A stretch of DNA of 64,000 nucleotides, taken from Erpobdella octoculata (taxonomy: Eukaryota > Annelida > Clitellata > Hirudinida > Erpobdellidae). The stretch covers positions 24,717,663 to 24,781,662 of the forward strand of contig OZ022242.1 in assembly GCA_963978895.1 (NCBI GenBank), read 5' to 3'. Below, piece after piece: positions 1 through 11,891 of this stretch. The translations under genes and the position numbers were made by a program. The notes beneath the pieces are model-generated. The model was not told the DNA's origin. It did no database searches and saw only the letters and a program-made list of their open reading frames with translations. Position 1 is the stretch's first letter. The number at the start of each line of letters is the position of its first letter.

Positions 1-673
1 ATTCGGAGAAAAACGCCTCTGTAACAGATTCAGAACCTGGTCGATATAGGACCAAAATTAATTGATGAGAATCACGGAATGTGACGTAGGCAGATAGTAA
101 CTCAAAAACGCTGAAGCTTCCAAAATCCTTGATGGAGGACCTGAAGTTGTTTTTGTGGATAATACATATGCCTCCTCCACGAAGCCCGCGGAGGCTAGCG
201 AGGTCAGCATCAAAAGGCGACGGGCAAGGTCTGTCCAAAGCCTGGTAGCCAAGAGGGGTTGAGGCGATTAGAGAGGGCAAAAAGGAAGACTCATGACATG
301 ATTCGACGATACACATGATGTCTATTTTGGAAGAGATTAGGAATTCGCTTATTGTGGCGGATTTATTTCCAATTGAGCGAGCGTTCCAGACAGCGAGATT
401 GCATCTTGTAGAAGGGCGACTTCCGTGGTCTTTAGAAGACGAGCCCTTAGAATCACTATAGATGATGTCGGCTACATGTGGCATAGAAGGTTTGGAAGAC
501 AAGTGTCGAAACCGACCTGCTCTATTTCCTCTGTAATGGCGTTTTTGTATGCCATAACGAATTAATGCGTGTTTTCTCAAGACCAGAAGAAGTTCGCGAG
601 ACAGCGTGTAATTTCCATCACGAAGAGAATACAATTCAGAGCGCGAGAGAAAACGCCGCTGGTTTATACACAT
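1..673 (-). CDS. Non-LTR retrotransposon ORF2, endonuclease part, runs off the left edge
   Basis: One uninterrupted minus-strand frame of 224 codons runs from an ATG at 671-673 to the window edge. The first ~75 residues are basic (GIQKRHYRGNRAGRF). An apurinic endonuclease-type (EEP) fold then begins at LAVWNARSIGNKS, continues through DIMCIVES (the usual E-T/S motif) and reaches GGGICIIHK. These are hallmarks of the nicking endonuclease at the N-terminus of CR1/Jockey-group ORF2, which primes reverse transcription at the target. The catalytic GDFN and SDH motifs and the reverse transcriptase would lie to the left of the window. The intact frame suggests a fairly young copy. Bases 674-838 are probably its 5' UTR or inter-ORF region. 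Confidence 0.75.
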   Translation of the reverse strand, partial: MCINQRRFLSRSELYSLRDGNYTLSRELLLVLRKHALIRYGIQKRHYRGNRAGRFRHLSSKPSMPHVADIIYSDSKGSSSKDHGSRPSTRCNLAVWNARSIGNKSATISEFLISSKIDIMCIVESCHESSFLPSLIASTPLGYQALDRPCPSPFDADLASLRGLRGGGICIIHKNNFRSSIKDFGSFSVFELLSAYVTFRDSHQLILVLYRPGSESVTEAFFSE

Positions 674-838
674 TGCTGAGTAGTTAAGCAGTAAACGTCG
701 AAAACCGTATTCAAGAATCAAAATGTTTTTTCGGTGGTTTCAAGACTGACAAGAACAGACTTTCAGTAACGAAAACGACAGAACAGAGCAAAAAACACAG
801 AACTCGACAAAAGAGGCAGCCATTACGCGAGGCGCCTA

Positions 839-1329
839 AAAAAGTTATAACAAATACAATAGTTTAATATAGTTTTTGGTTTGTCTATTAAAATTTCCGA
901 TAAAGAGCTAAATCTACCAGACTAACAGTTTTACTTCATACTACTAATAATAGTTGTTGTTGCTCAAATCAATACATATTAATATTTATCAATTAACATT
1001 ATTATTTACTCATTTTTTCAAGTATTTAACAGAAAATCTTTAGATGCTATTTTAATTATTTCAAACATTATAAATAAATTAATTTCCATATATGTTTGGT
1101 GTCAACAGTTACTGATCTAAGTTCTACATTAGGGCCAGTAATTAAGGTATCAGCTAAGTGCTACGGAAGTCAACGGAAAAACTTACTACCTCATGCTTTA
1201 CAAGTTAACACAGTTTAACTTTTTTATTCAATAACAAGAAATATAATTTACTTTAATTGCACTTTAAACTCTATTAAGATGGGTCATATACTTTATTTTC
1301 TTGTTATTCGACAAAGGTTCAGTTTAAAA
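839..1329. other. AT-rich stretch, no gene recognised
   Basis: I see no coding frame, tandem array or matched inverted end here. It lies between the non-LTR fragment and the first recognisable exon of the YqaJ gene and may be the 5' part of that gene or element. Confidence 0.4.
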
Positions 1330-2210
1330 ATGGGGCTCTCCTTTTTCCCAATTGTTCATGTGCTATTGGACAGGGTGGTGCTTGTGGGCATGTTACAGGT
1401 CTGTTATACACCATAGCTCACTACAAAATGATGGGCTTGAAAGAAATTCCTGAAGTAATTAATTTCTGTAATTCACATCCGCAATACGTTTTAAACAAAA
1501 AATAATATTTGTTGGTTACAATTATTTTTTTTCAGTTTATTTGAGGTTTAATCTTTAAAAATCATTAATCGTTCAAGGATTCAGCATGTACTTCGGTGTT
1601 ACAAAGTTGGCATCAGCCTCGAGGAGTTAAAATATCTGGTAGTTCAATAGATACAATATCAATAAGAAGTCAGAAAAAACGCACTTTCAAGAAAAACCCC
1701 ATTTCAACAAGCCTAGTCTACAAACCAATAAAAAAAATTTGTGACCATGAATGTATTCTGGCAAATGAATTATTAGAAGAAGGTAATTAATTGAAATACA
1801 TTTTCATAAATCAATTTTAAAATGAAATAGATCAAATTTAATATTTATCAGGACATAAAACCTTTTTTCCTTATTCCTGCGCACTAGAAAGTGCAGAAAA
1901 AATTGAATCACCATATGGAGAAATACCCAAAAATTGTTTTAAAATTTATGTTGAACAATGAGATGATTTAAAAGACATTTTTCCCTCAATGCCTTTAGTG
2001 ATTATATAACGAGAAATTATAATGTTTTTATAAATGAAGAGCAAATGAAAAAATACTTGTCTCTGGTGTTGGATAAGGAAAAATGTATTGAAATAGAGAA
2101 AAAACCAGGAAGCAATCTAAAACTCTGGATTGGCACAAATTTAGATTGAATAGATTAACTGCATCTATTTGTGGAGATATCATCATAAGAAAAAAAGTTT
2201 TCAAATTTTC
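1330..2210 (+). pseudogene. YqaJ-like nuclease of ISL2EU element, N-terminal half (SWIM zinc finger + start of nuclease)
   Basis: At 1347-1480 the frame reads NCSCAIGQGGACGHVTGLLY, a SWIM-type CxC...CxH zinc-binding motif. From 1584 it continues DSACTSVLQSWHQPRG, the usual sequence after that motif, as part of a 64-codon open stretch. After a likely intron (donor near 1782, acceptor TATCAG near 1851) it reaches EKKTRKQSKTLDWHKFRLN and RLTAS, the conserved opening of the YqaJ/lambda-exonuclease-like fold. Stop codons occur in the last exon (near 1960 and 2005). The frame ends in a (TA)n tract at 2219, where inserted DNA separates it from its C-terminal half at 7440-7821. YqaJ domains are Mg-dependent exonucleases; the role in transposition is not established. 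Confidence 0.62.
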
Positions 2211-2217
2211 TTTTTCA

Positions 2218-2218
<1 letters not shown>

Positions 2219-2295
<77 letters not shown>
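2219..2295. repeat. (TA)n microsatellite
   Basis: Pure TA dinucleotide tract at the point where the YqaJ gene is broken. The long Y-I repeat frames across it are artefacts of the dinucleotide. Confidence 0.95.
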
Positions 2296-2301
<6 letters not shown>

Positions 2302-2488
2302 TAGCCCACGTCACTCACTCACTGATTCTGTCACGCTTACGTAATTAGTCGCATAAATGATATCAATGTGCACGTAAGAATTTATGGCACGCAAGCGTGT
2401 AATAAAAATTATTATGAAATTGTACCTATCTCAGTCTCAGTCCTAGAGATCAAAAGAAGTGGCGCTGCAATCGAAAAATATTATATAA

Positions 2489-3257
<769 letters not shown>

Positions 3258-3655
3258 TAGATTTTAAAAAATCTCAGAACCAAGGAACACTTCTCGATGA
3301 CCGTCAATTCACAAGAAATGTCGTGTATACTGAAATTCTTTAATAACCAATTATTGCACTTTTCAATTTTCACATCCTTTGAATTTATATGAAATAGTAA
3401 ATTGAAAATTTTAACACAATAAAAAATTTCATTAAATTTGCTGCTATATCAAAAATATTTTTATGGTTATCAAATGTCATTTTGTTTTTGTTGACTATTT
3501 TTTATAAAATGTATCCAAAGTACATCGTAATTTTAAAACATGCGTCCTTGGGGCGGGCAAAACCACTGTATGTATGTTAGCAATTACACATAACTCGGCG
3601 GCCGCAGGGGTCAGCAATCATCAGTTGATAAAAGTTAGTGAGCGCAGGCGTGTAA

Positions 3656-3774
3656 TAAAAGTTATTACGCCAGTGTACAATGACAGTCTCAAAGATAAAA
3701 AAAGGTGATACTGCAATCAGAAATGAACATATAAAATTTTAAAAAATCCGTCATTTTTGACGGGCTAACTCTAG
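3656..3774 (+). mobile_element. Helitron 3' end with terminal hairpin
   Basis: A perfect hairpin CCGTCATTTTTGACGG at 3748-3763 lies 7 bases upstream of CTAG (3771-3774), followed by T. This is the canonical Helitron 3' terminus (hairpin, CTRR, T of the target). The 5' end was not located, so the start given is nominal. Confidence 0.7.
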
Positions 3775-3775
3775 T

Positions 3776-4198
<423 letters not shown>

Positions 4199-4199
4199 T

Positions 4200-5032
4200 C
4201 AGAGGCGTAGCGAGGGTTTTTGGCGCCCGGGGCGAAACTATAAATTTTGCGCCCCCCGACTTTTGTTGAAAAAAAGATTCGATGTTTACTTCGTTCATAC
4301 TTTTGCCGTTCTCTTAAAAACTAAAAGTGTAGGTTTATATGCGTGCGTTTTGGCGCCATCTTTTCGCGATAAGTATTTTTTTAAAAATGCGGCAAGCAAA
4401 AATTTTATTTAAAATACCGTAAAGAACAGAAATAAATTTTTTTTAAATCCACAAAGCTCAGTGATAATAAATGTAATAAATAAATGTCAATAAATGCACA
4501 CACTGATGAAATTAAATATGGTCCTTAGGCTGTGTGTCATAAACTTGATGTCATAAAGGAGGTGTGCTGCACAGGGCACAGACGTTCTAGATAGCAAGAG
4601 CAGCTTTCAAAACATTGGCTCTACGTCAACGATGTGAAATGACTGGTGGCTGGAGCATGAAGGGGTCACCAAGTTCCACCTTGCCTGAGCCGGAGATCTG
4701 TGCCTAGATTGTGGCTGGTGGGTTTGAAATGAAACACATGAGTGACATGGCTCTCTCCCTTCCTAAGAACCTAACAAGTTTGATGCTGCAGAACAACTAA
4801 ATGGACTGAAGCAGCAGATATACAACTAGACTGTGGACGACATCCTGATGCAAGGAAGGAAACTACTGTTTTTCTTGCATCTTACGCAAACTTTGAGAGA
4901 GAGTTAGTCTAGCATGAATATACTGTATCTTCCTCTTCGGCGCCCCCCCCAAGATGGCGCCCGGGGCAGCTCTCCCCCCCCCCCCCCCCCGCCCCCCCCC
5001 CCAGCTACGCCTCCCCCCCAGCTACGCCCCTG
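4200..5032. mobile_element. hAT element, 8-bp TSD TATATACT
   Basis: The ends CAGAGGCGTAGCGAGG and (inverted) CAGGGGCGTAGCTGGG are flanked by the identical octamer TATATACT (4192-4199 and 5033-5040). The octamer comes from the edge of the (TA)n tract. Both ends are rich in GCGCCCCC motifs and the right end has long C runs (4970-5020). No transposase was recognised, so it is probably non-autonomous. Confidence 0.85.
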
Positions 5033-5457
5033 TATATACTAGCTATAATAGATAAAGGCTAGGACCAAAACAAGTGACTTTTTAAGATTCAGCTTCAAAT
5101 TTACAACGATGATCTGAATGATAGCATATACATGTACGAACTGGCCATGGATTACATGAGTTGGAAAGGGATTATTATTGTGAGTCCAGCCCCTATAAAA
5201 AGAAAATACAGATTATAAACAAAAATGATGATGACAATATAACAAGTGTGTTTTAGAGAATATTCGGAATGTGTTGTTTTTAATATTTCAATTTTATGAC
5301 AATTGTCAATTTTATTTTACCGTTATCCAATCTGAAAATATTAACTAACACACGAAACTAATGTAACATATCATATCAGATTTTGAGGAGTTATCAAAAA
5401 GACTCCGAAACAAGCGATCTATTATGACGCAAGAAATGAAAAGAGGATTGGATAGTG

Positions 5458-6364
5458 CAGTGGTTCTCAACCTGTGGTCCGCGACGAGCAGTTGAGTGGT
5501 CCGCGAAATTTAATTTTTACTTTTGTGATCTGAATGTACAAAATTCCGCATGGATTTCCAATCCATTTCTTGCAGATGTCGATGACATTGAGTCAGTTTT
5601 ATCAACAACAGAATTAAACCAACTGACAAACGACTCAACATGCAAAATGCTGCACAAAAGCGTTAGTTTGGTAAAATTTTGGATACACATATCCCACGAA
5701 TTCCCAGAAGTATCAGAAAAAGCTTTTCTGGTTATTTTACCATTTGCATCATCGTATCTTTGCGAGTGTGGATTTTCGGCCATGGTAGCGATGAAAACTA
5801 AATATCGTTCTCGATTGGATGTTGAAAATGAGTTGCGTTTGTGTCTGTCGTGCATCACTCCTCGGTCCTCGATTGGACAATCTTTGCGCTAATTTGCAGG
5901 CTCAGGGATCACACTAAATTGATGACAAGAACAAAATGTAATAATTATGATGGACACGGATGATACAATGCTAATTATTGCTAATATGTGGATTTTAAAT
6001 TTTAGAAACCTAAAACCTAAAACTTTAACTAAACTTAATAACAATTCACTAAACTAAAATGCTAAAAAACTGCAATAAAAATTCGCATTAAATTTAAATT
6101 TCTCAGATAATTTTTTATTTTTTACGTTTTTTATTTCTATCTTAAATCTGAAAATTTACTATAAAAAATACTTGAATTTGTCTCCGATTTACTTCCTGGA
6201 CAACCCAAAGCTACCATAAATTGAGCCTCCAATGCAAAAAAATCGTTTTCGGCTGGGGCTCGTCCCCAGACCCCCTAATTACGAGTGGCTCTCCAGTAGT
6301 GGTCCGCCACTGGGGCACATAAATTTGAAATGGTCCTTGAGTTTGAAAAGGTTGAGAACCTCTG
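5458..6364 (+). mobile_element. hAT element, 8-bp TSD GGATAGTG, with transposase relic
   Basis: The ends CAGTGGTTCTCAACCTGT and (inverted) CAGAGGTTCTCAACCTTT are flanked by GGATAGTG on both sides (5450-5457, 6365-6372). The CAGTGGTTCTCAA terminus is typical of Charlie/Zaphod-type hATs. The C-terminal part of a transposase is preserved on +. Confidence 0.9.
5497..5892 (+). pseudogene. hAT transposase C-terminal fragment (SCAND3/ZBED5/FAM200 type)
   Basis: The frame ends FLVILPFASSYLCECGFSAM, then KTKYRSRLDVENELRLCLS, the dimerisation/insertion-domain signature of Charlie-type hAT transposases and of the host proteins derived from them. Only this C-terminal stretch (about 130 residues) survives. 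The BED finger and the DDE core are missing, so it is an internal-deletion derivative that could move only with a transposase supplied in trans. Confidence 0.8.
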
Positions 6365-6704
6365 GGATAGTGAACTTCCTGCAACAAAAATTTATTGTGA
6401 GGTATACAAATTCTAATATTTACAAAATAATTACATAATTATAAGATTAGTTAGTTTTCTTTAGTGTTATTTTCAGTATTACATCATCAATAGTTTGTTA
6501 TCATCTTATTTAGTCACCACATCCTCATGCTCATTTTCCTGATTTCACCTTTTGGTAATTTTCATTTTCTGCTACCATCATTTTAGTTTTCTCCATGTCT
6601 TTTTTTAAATTATTTCATCACTGTGTAGAAAAAGCTACAGCAATTTTGTCAATTAATTGTCTGAGAGGCCATTTAATAGAACTAAACACAATATAATTTC
6701 TTAT

Positions 6705-7405
6705 ACTACAGCTAGAGTTATTTTTACTTTTCTGTTATATCTGGGTGGTTTTTTTTTGGTTGTCACTTCTTGATGGTTTCTGTTTCCTTGCATCCATGAC
6801 TAAGGATGTCTGTGATTTTTTAAATCCTTTATATTATTTTCGATTGTCTTCCAGTCACAAACTTTGAGTCTCAAAATTAACTCACTTCCCGTTATCCGAT
6901 CGAGCTGAAATTTGGCACATCGACTTGGGCTGCGAGACAATTGAATCTATCAAAATTTCAGTCAAAACGGCTCCCGTCAAAACGGCCCCCGTCAAAACGG
7001 CCCCCGTCAAAACGGCCCCCGTCAAGACTGCCCCCGTCAAAACTGCCCCCGGCAAAACGGTCCCCGTCAAAACGGTCCCCGTCAAAACGGTCCCCGTCAA
7101 AACGGTCCCCATCAAAACGGTCCCCGTCAAACGGTCCCCGTCAAAACGGTCCCCGTCAAAACGGTCCCCGTCAAAACGGCCCCCGTCAAAACGGCCCCGT
7201 CAAAAGGGTCCATATTTTTGAATTTGAATTTAATTTTTGAATTTGGCTCTGGGCTTAAAAATAAAAATCTAGGATCGTATATAAAGGATTTATAATAAAA
7301 ACTTTGTTTTTATGGGTTAGTTTTTTTATTGTTTTTTTTTCTCATGCTAGTGTTAGTGGCTTACTAGCCCTTCTGGCATTTTTCAATAAATAAATAAATA
7401 AATAA
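6705..7405 (+). mobile_element. CR1-like element 3' end (split copy)
   Basis: Two blocks (about 6705-6830 and 7315-7405) match the inverted 3' region of the CR1-like element at 24845-25748, including CTTCTTGATGGTTTCTG, CATGACTAAGGATGTCTG and GGCTTACTAGCCCTTCTGGC, and end in an (AATA)n tail. About 480 bases including a minisatellite separate the blocks. This copy has no insertion at GGATGTCTGTGAT and so provides the empty site for the hAT at 24939-25604. Confidence 0.65.
6961..7206. repeat. 15-bp minisatellite, ~16 units
   Basis: Tandem units of GTCAAAACGGCCCCC with C/T variation at the GGC/GGT position. Near 7130 and 7195 units have lost one base. Because 15 is a multiple of three, several frames stay open (VKTAP-type and SKRPP-type repeats), but nothing indicates translation. 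Confidence 0.92.
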
Positions 7406-7439
7406 TAATCAATACTTGCTCTTTTTACAATTAGATTAA

Positions 7440-7821
7440 GGGGAATGAAATCCAAACGTTTCTTTGTGGACTTGTGACGAATGAAAAATGTCCTCATTTG
7501 GCTGTAAGTCCGGATAGAAACGTTGTGGATATGAATGAGAGAACACCATATGGCTTGTTGGAGATAAAGGCTCCTAACCCAAAAACCAACATCAATAATG
7601 TCAAGTATTTGATCAACTCCAATGGAGCATACAAATTGAAACGCAACCAAAAATACTATTACCAAATTATTATGCAAATGGCTCTGAGTGGTTCTGAATG
7701 GTGCGACTTTTTTGTTTACATGGTTGACACATGTGTTTGTGAACGCATATATTTTAATAAAGATGTGTGGGATGTTATGTTTGATAAACTTGAATGGTTT
7801 TATTTTAATTATTATTTTTAA
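7440..7821 (+). pseudogene. YqaJ-like nuclease of ISL2EU element, C-terminal half
   Basis: The frame contains HLAVSPDRNVVD, then GLLEIKAPNPK, YYYQIIMQMALSG and EWCDFFVY. The order SPD ... LEIK ... YYxQ is the catalytic and structural signature of the YqaJ/lambda-exonuclease fold; the D and the E-x-K triad bind the metal. It continues the protein whose start is at 1330-2210 and ends at a stop after EWFYFNYYF. The missing upstream residues and inserted DNA make it non-functional here. Confidence 0.75.
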
Positions 7822-7949
7822 AAGTTTTTTTTATCAATTAATCAATTCTATAAAGTTTTTTTTCAACTAGTACTGAACAGCTACATGAGAATCAGTTTAT
7901 TTTTAATTAAATGAACAAAACTATATTCCAAATGAATTTAACGTTTTTA

Positions 7950-10174
7950 GTTTTTCTTTAAATTAAAATCAGCTAAATATCGTCCATAGTTGCTTCTAGT
8001 AAAATTTTTAACTAATGGTGGCTTGAAATTTGTAAGCAAAGCTGCATTGGTCCAATGTTGTTGGAGAGTTCCCATAACATTTAGTGGGATTGTTTAGAAA
8101 ACAGTTCATGTTTTTATTCGTCTGATAGCTCTTTCTACATGTATTCTTAGAGCAGCAACTTTCTGATTTTGTTTTATTTCTTTAATCGTAAATTGTCCAG
8201 ATGTATTCATGAACTCTGGCACTACAAGTGAACATCCCAGTTGTTGAAGTTCATTTCTTATGGTAAAGCCTTTATCAGCTATGACACTATTGTTGGGTTC
8301 TAACAAAGTAGTGATACCACAGCTTCGAAATATTTCAACATCAGAACAACATCCAGAGTACAATTTTGAAACAAAAGATATTGAGCCATGTGGGGAAATG
8401 CTTATTAAGCATTTGACAGTATGGTAATTTTTATAATTTGAAAAATATTCTGAAGCACGTAACAGGGAACTAGGATTCTGAACTCTTATTTCTGTACAAT
8501 CCACGATGACTCGAGCAGACTGACAGTATTCTTTAAAAACATCTGGCATCAAGGAATTAATTTGTTCTTTAGTTTGCCAAAATGTCATTCTTGTCAAAGT
8601 AATGAATAGAAAATTAGCCCATGAAACTATTTTACGTGAAACTGCAGATGACCTCAAGTTGAATCTTTCACTTAGTTCACGTTTGTATATCCACGTTTTA
8701 ATTTAACAAGATACATAAAAAAGTCTCTCATCAATGAATCCCTGTCATACAATATTTTAACTTTTTTATATTCATCAGTATAAGCGTGATTCATTGATGA
8801 TGCGGATACCTCAATAAAATCAGAAAATTTTTTGAAAATGCTATAGGTTGGAAAACCAGTATAAAAATTTATATCTGAATCACTGTGTGCAAATTTCTCA
8901 ATACCAAATGGCTGACATGTTGATGTAATATTTTGATGCAATGACCGTTCATAAAACTCTTTCGAAACATTCTTGTCTGACCTACAATGAATAAGTTTAA
9001 GATATTGAAATTAGACAATTTTACAAAACATCAATTTAATGTCATCTTACTAGAGAAATACACTTACATGTTTTCATCAGGTTTGCGGAGCCGCCATTTT
9101 TTTCCACGGCTCGGCTCCCAAAAATTTGACCGCTCCGGCTCGGCTCCCGGCTCCCTATAAAGGGGGTGTCACACGAGACAAACTTGCGCAAACTTTTCAC
9201 TGAAACATTTTTAACTGTTTATCCTTACACTTTATTAGTTTATCTACTCTACTTATATGACAATTGTTAAATATTAAAACCGACCATTTTGTTTTTAGTC
9301 TATTTTAAATGTATACGAAAGGGTACGTTTTGTTTTTTGGCGCAGCAAAAATTTAATTTTAAATGCTTGATAAAATTATTCACAGAGTTAAAATATTTTT
9401 ACTACAAAGTTAACAAAATAATATGCTATTAAAAAATTGTTATTATTTTATAAGAATATAAACACTCATCAAACGAAAGCAAATCTTGAAGCACATCTTG
9501 AGTGTGTATTTGGAACATAATTGTATTAATTTTTAATGCAGTTTTAAAAATTTTGAATAAAATAAAAAAAGTCCAAAACTAACAATATAACCAAAAACAG
9601 AATTTGGCAGGTAAACAAACTAAAACGAAACGAAAACAATTCATTAAAGATTTCTTGTGGCGATGTGCGAAGGCTGTTGCTGCTATTGTGACGTTTGTAA
9701 AATATTAAAACATTCCAAAATTGAGGGAGATAAACAAACAAATAATTTTAGAATTTCAAAGCTTTTCATCTTGAAAAAAATTCTGCTCATATAAAAAAAT
9801 TTTGAGAGCCGGAGCCGCCAGATATTTTCGGCTCTGGGTCCGGCTCCGGCTCCCACAAAAATTAGCGGCTCCGGCTCGGCTCCGCAAGCCTGGTTTTCAT
9901 TATCTTTTATAAAATAAATGTCTGGTTCATTTACTGAAATAATATCTTCATCTAAAATAATATTATCTGAAACTTCATCAACAATTACAGATGATGTTGG
10001 CTCATATCTTTTAGGGATACTTTTCCTAGGTTCAGGAATCTGGTAGTTGTTCCAATCAAACAGCAAAGGAACAGCTTCTTTTTTTAATATTTTATTTTTG
10101 AAGCGAAGATTATCACAATTTTTATAGTGTTCCTTTAAAAAATGGCGAGAACACACTCTTGTGTTAGCAGTTAT
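7950..10174 (-). pseudogene. ISL2EU THAP-DDE transposase, two exons, broken
   Basis: The first visible exon (10174 down to 9068, minus the hAT at 9078-9892) encodes the end of a THAP zinc finger: VCSRHFLKEHYKNC, then LKKEAVPLLF. Its donor GTAAGT is at 9067 and the acceptor after TTGTAG is at 8982. The two exons join in phase to give ...NENMSDKNVS. Exon 2 encodes the helix-turn-helix leader (NFYTGFPTYSIF, LVKLKRGYTN) and a DDE_4-type nuclease with VIVDCTEI, ADKGF and HVERAIRRIK. A one-base frameshift near 8690 splits exon 2. Two stops follow IKT (8106), with NAALLTNFKPPL still readable afterwards, down to about 7950. The upstream THAP exon was not found. Confidence 0.75.
9078..9892. mobile_element. 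hAT MITE inside the transposase exon, TSD GTTTTCAT
   Basis: The ends CAGGTTTGCGGAGCCG and (inverted) CAGGCTTGCGGAGCCG are flanked by GTTTTCAT on both sides (9070-9077, 9893-9900). Both subterminal regions hold GGAGCC/GGCTCC repeats. Removing the element plus one octamer restores an open transposase exon ending at a good GTAAGT donor, which confirms the limits. No transposase frame was seen inside. Confidence 0.92.
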
Positions 10175-10560
10175 CTATAAATAAAATGTTAATTTTATCA
10201 TGAGAAAGGTCTATATAGTCTGGTAGATTTAGCTTTTGGTTCAGAAATTTTAATAGACAATCCAAAAAGGTTTCCAGACTGAAAATGGTTTGCCAGCTGA
10301 CATTACATAGACTGAGATACTTCAGTGTTTCCGAAGAGATATTTGTTCCATGGCATAGAAGTCACTAATGCCACATAAAATGTTGTCAACATTCAATTCA
10401 AGGACGCTGTTAGCAACTTTTGCCTTGCCAGCTGAAGTAAACTGGTAAGTGTAGATTATGAAGATTTGGTAGGTATAGGCACATCATATCATAGTCAAAG
10501 TGTTTGCTGTTTATTATAATACACAAGCAAACAGTTTTGACATTGAGACAATGATTAGCA
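10175..10560. other. No gene recognised
   Basis: AT-rich sequence upstream of the THAP exon. An upstream exon of the ISL2EU transposase is expected near here, but I cannot identify a zinc-finger start. Confidence 0.35.
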
Positions 10561-11722
10561 AGGGTAGGGTAAGGGTAGGGTAAGGGTAGGGTAAGGGTAG
10601 GGTAAGGGTAGGGTAAGGGTAGGGTAAGGGTAGGGTAAGGGTAGGGTAAGGGTAGGGTAAGGGTAGGGTAAGGGTAGGGTAAGGGTAGGGTAAGGGTAGG
10701 GTAAGGGTAGGGTAAGGGTAGGGTAAGGGTAGGGTAAGGGTAGGGTAAGGGTAGGGTAAGGGTAGGGTAAGGGTAGGGTAAGGGTAGGGTAAGGGTAGGG
10801 TAAGGGTAGGGTAAGGGTAGGGTAAGGGTAGGGTAAGGGTAGGGTAAGGGTAGGGTAAGGGTAGGGTAAGGGTAGGGTAAGGGTAGGGTAAGGGTAGGGT
10901 AAGGGTAGGGTAAGGGTAGGGTAAGGGTAGGGTAAGGGTAGGGTAAGGGTAGGGTAAGGGTAGGGTAAGGGTAGGGTAAGGGTAGGGTAAGGGTAGGGTA
11001 AGGGTAGGGTAAGGGTAGGGTAAGGGTAGGGTAAGGGTAGGGTAAGGGTAGGGTAAGGGTAGGGTAAGGGTAGGGTAAGGGTAGGGTAAGGGTAGGGTAA
11101 GGGTAGGGTAAGGGTAGGGTAAGGGTAGGGTAAGGGTAGGGTAAGGGTAGGGTAAGGGTAGGGTAAGGGTAGGGTAAGGGTAGGGTAAGGGTAGGGTAAG
11201 GGTAGGGTAAGGGTAGGGTAAGGGTAGGGTAAGGGTAGGGTAAGGGTAGGGTAAGGGTAGGGTAAGGGTAGGGTAAGGGTAGGGTAAGGGTAGGGTAAGG
11301 GTAGGGTAAGGGTAGGGTAAGGGTAGGGTAAGGGTAGGGTAAGGGTAGGGTAAGGGTAGGGTAAGGGTAGGGTAAGGGTAGGGTAAGGGTAGGGTAAGGG
11401 TAGGGTAAGGGTAGGGTAAGGGTAGGGTAAGGGTAGGGTAAGGGTAGGGTAAGGGTAGGGTAAGGGTAGGGTAAGGGTAGGGTAAGGGTAGGGTAAGGGT
11501 AGGGTAAGGGTAGGGTAAGGGTAGGGTAAGGGTAGGGTAAGGGTAGGGTAAGGGTAGGGTAAGGGTAGGGTAAGGGTAGGGTAAGGGTAGGGTAAGGGTA
11601 GGGTAAGGGTAGGGTAAGGGTAGGGTAAGGGTAGGGTAAGGGTAGGGTAAGGGTAGGGTAAGGGTAGGGTAAGGGTAGGGTAAGGGTAGGGTAAGGGTAG
11701 GGTAAGGGTAGGGTAAGGGTAA
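10561..11722. repeat. 11-bp telomere-like satellite (AGGGTAGGGTA)n, ~105 copies
   Basis: A head-to-tail array of AGGGTAGGGTA, equivalent to alternating GGGTA and GGGTAA. By eye the phase is perfectly regular for about 1.16 kb. Each unit has two GGG runs, so the G strand could form quadruplexes. It resembles TTAGGG telomeric DNA with a base lost from each repeat, but the surrounding DNA is interstitial. Confidence 0.95.
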
Positions 11723-11797
11723 GGGTAAGGGTAAGGTAAGGGTAGGTTAGGTTAGGGTAGGGTAAGGTAAGGGTAGGGTAAGGTTAGGGTTAGAGGT
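11723..11797. repeat. Degenerate telomeric border of the satellite
   Basis: The 11-bp array decays through (GGGTAA)n into GGTTAGGTTAGGG and GGTTAGGGTTAG. Canonical TTAGGG units therefore lie at one edge only; the left edge at 10561 is abrupt. Confidence 0.8.
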
Positions 11798-11839
11798 AAA
11801 GTTGGTGGTAGGGGTAGAGTTTTATTTTAATACGGGATT

Positions 11840-11891
11840 GCAATTTTACAGATTGCAATCACGGCGAACCGCCGGGGCAATAGCAGCGACC
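11840..11891. repeat. 52-bp motif shared with 55795-55846
   Basis: GCAATTTTAC..ATTGCAA then GGCGAACCGCCGGGGCAAT and AGCAGCGACC occur in both places in the same orientation with about six differences. The central part is identical. GGCG-AAC-CGCC can fold as a short hairpin. Function unknown. Confidence 0.7.

Noticed and set aside
6882..7240. Three overlapping frames with VKTAP, SKRPP and TGTVL repeats as a repeat protein gene
   Set aside because: The 15-base period keeps several frames open on both strands. No single frame is preferred, and there is no start context or flanking exon.
10561..11797. A real chromosome end (telomere)
   Set aside because: The repeat is an 11-mer, not TTAGGG, and ordinary sequence continues on both sides for tens of kilobases.
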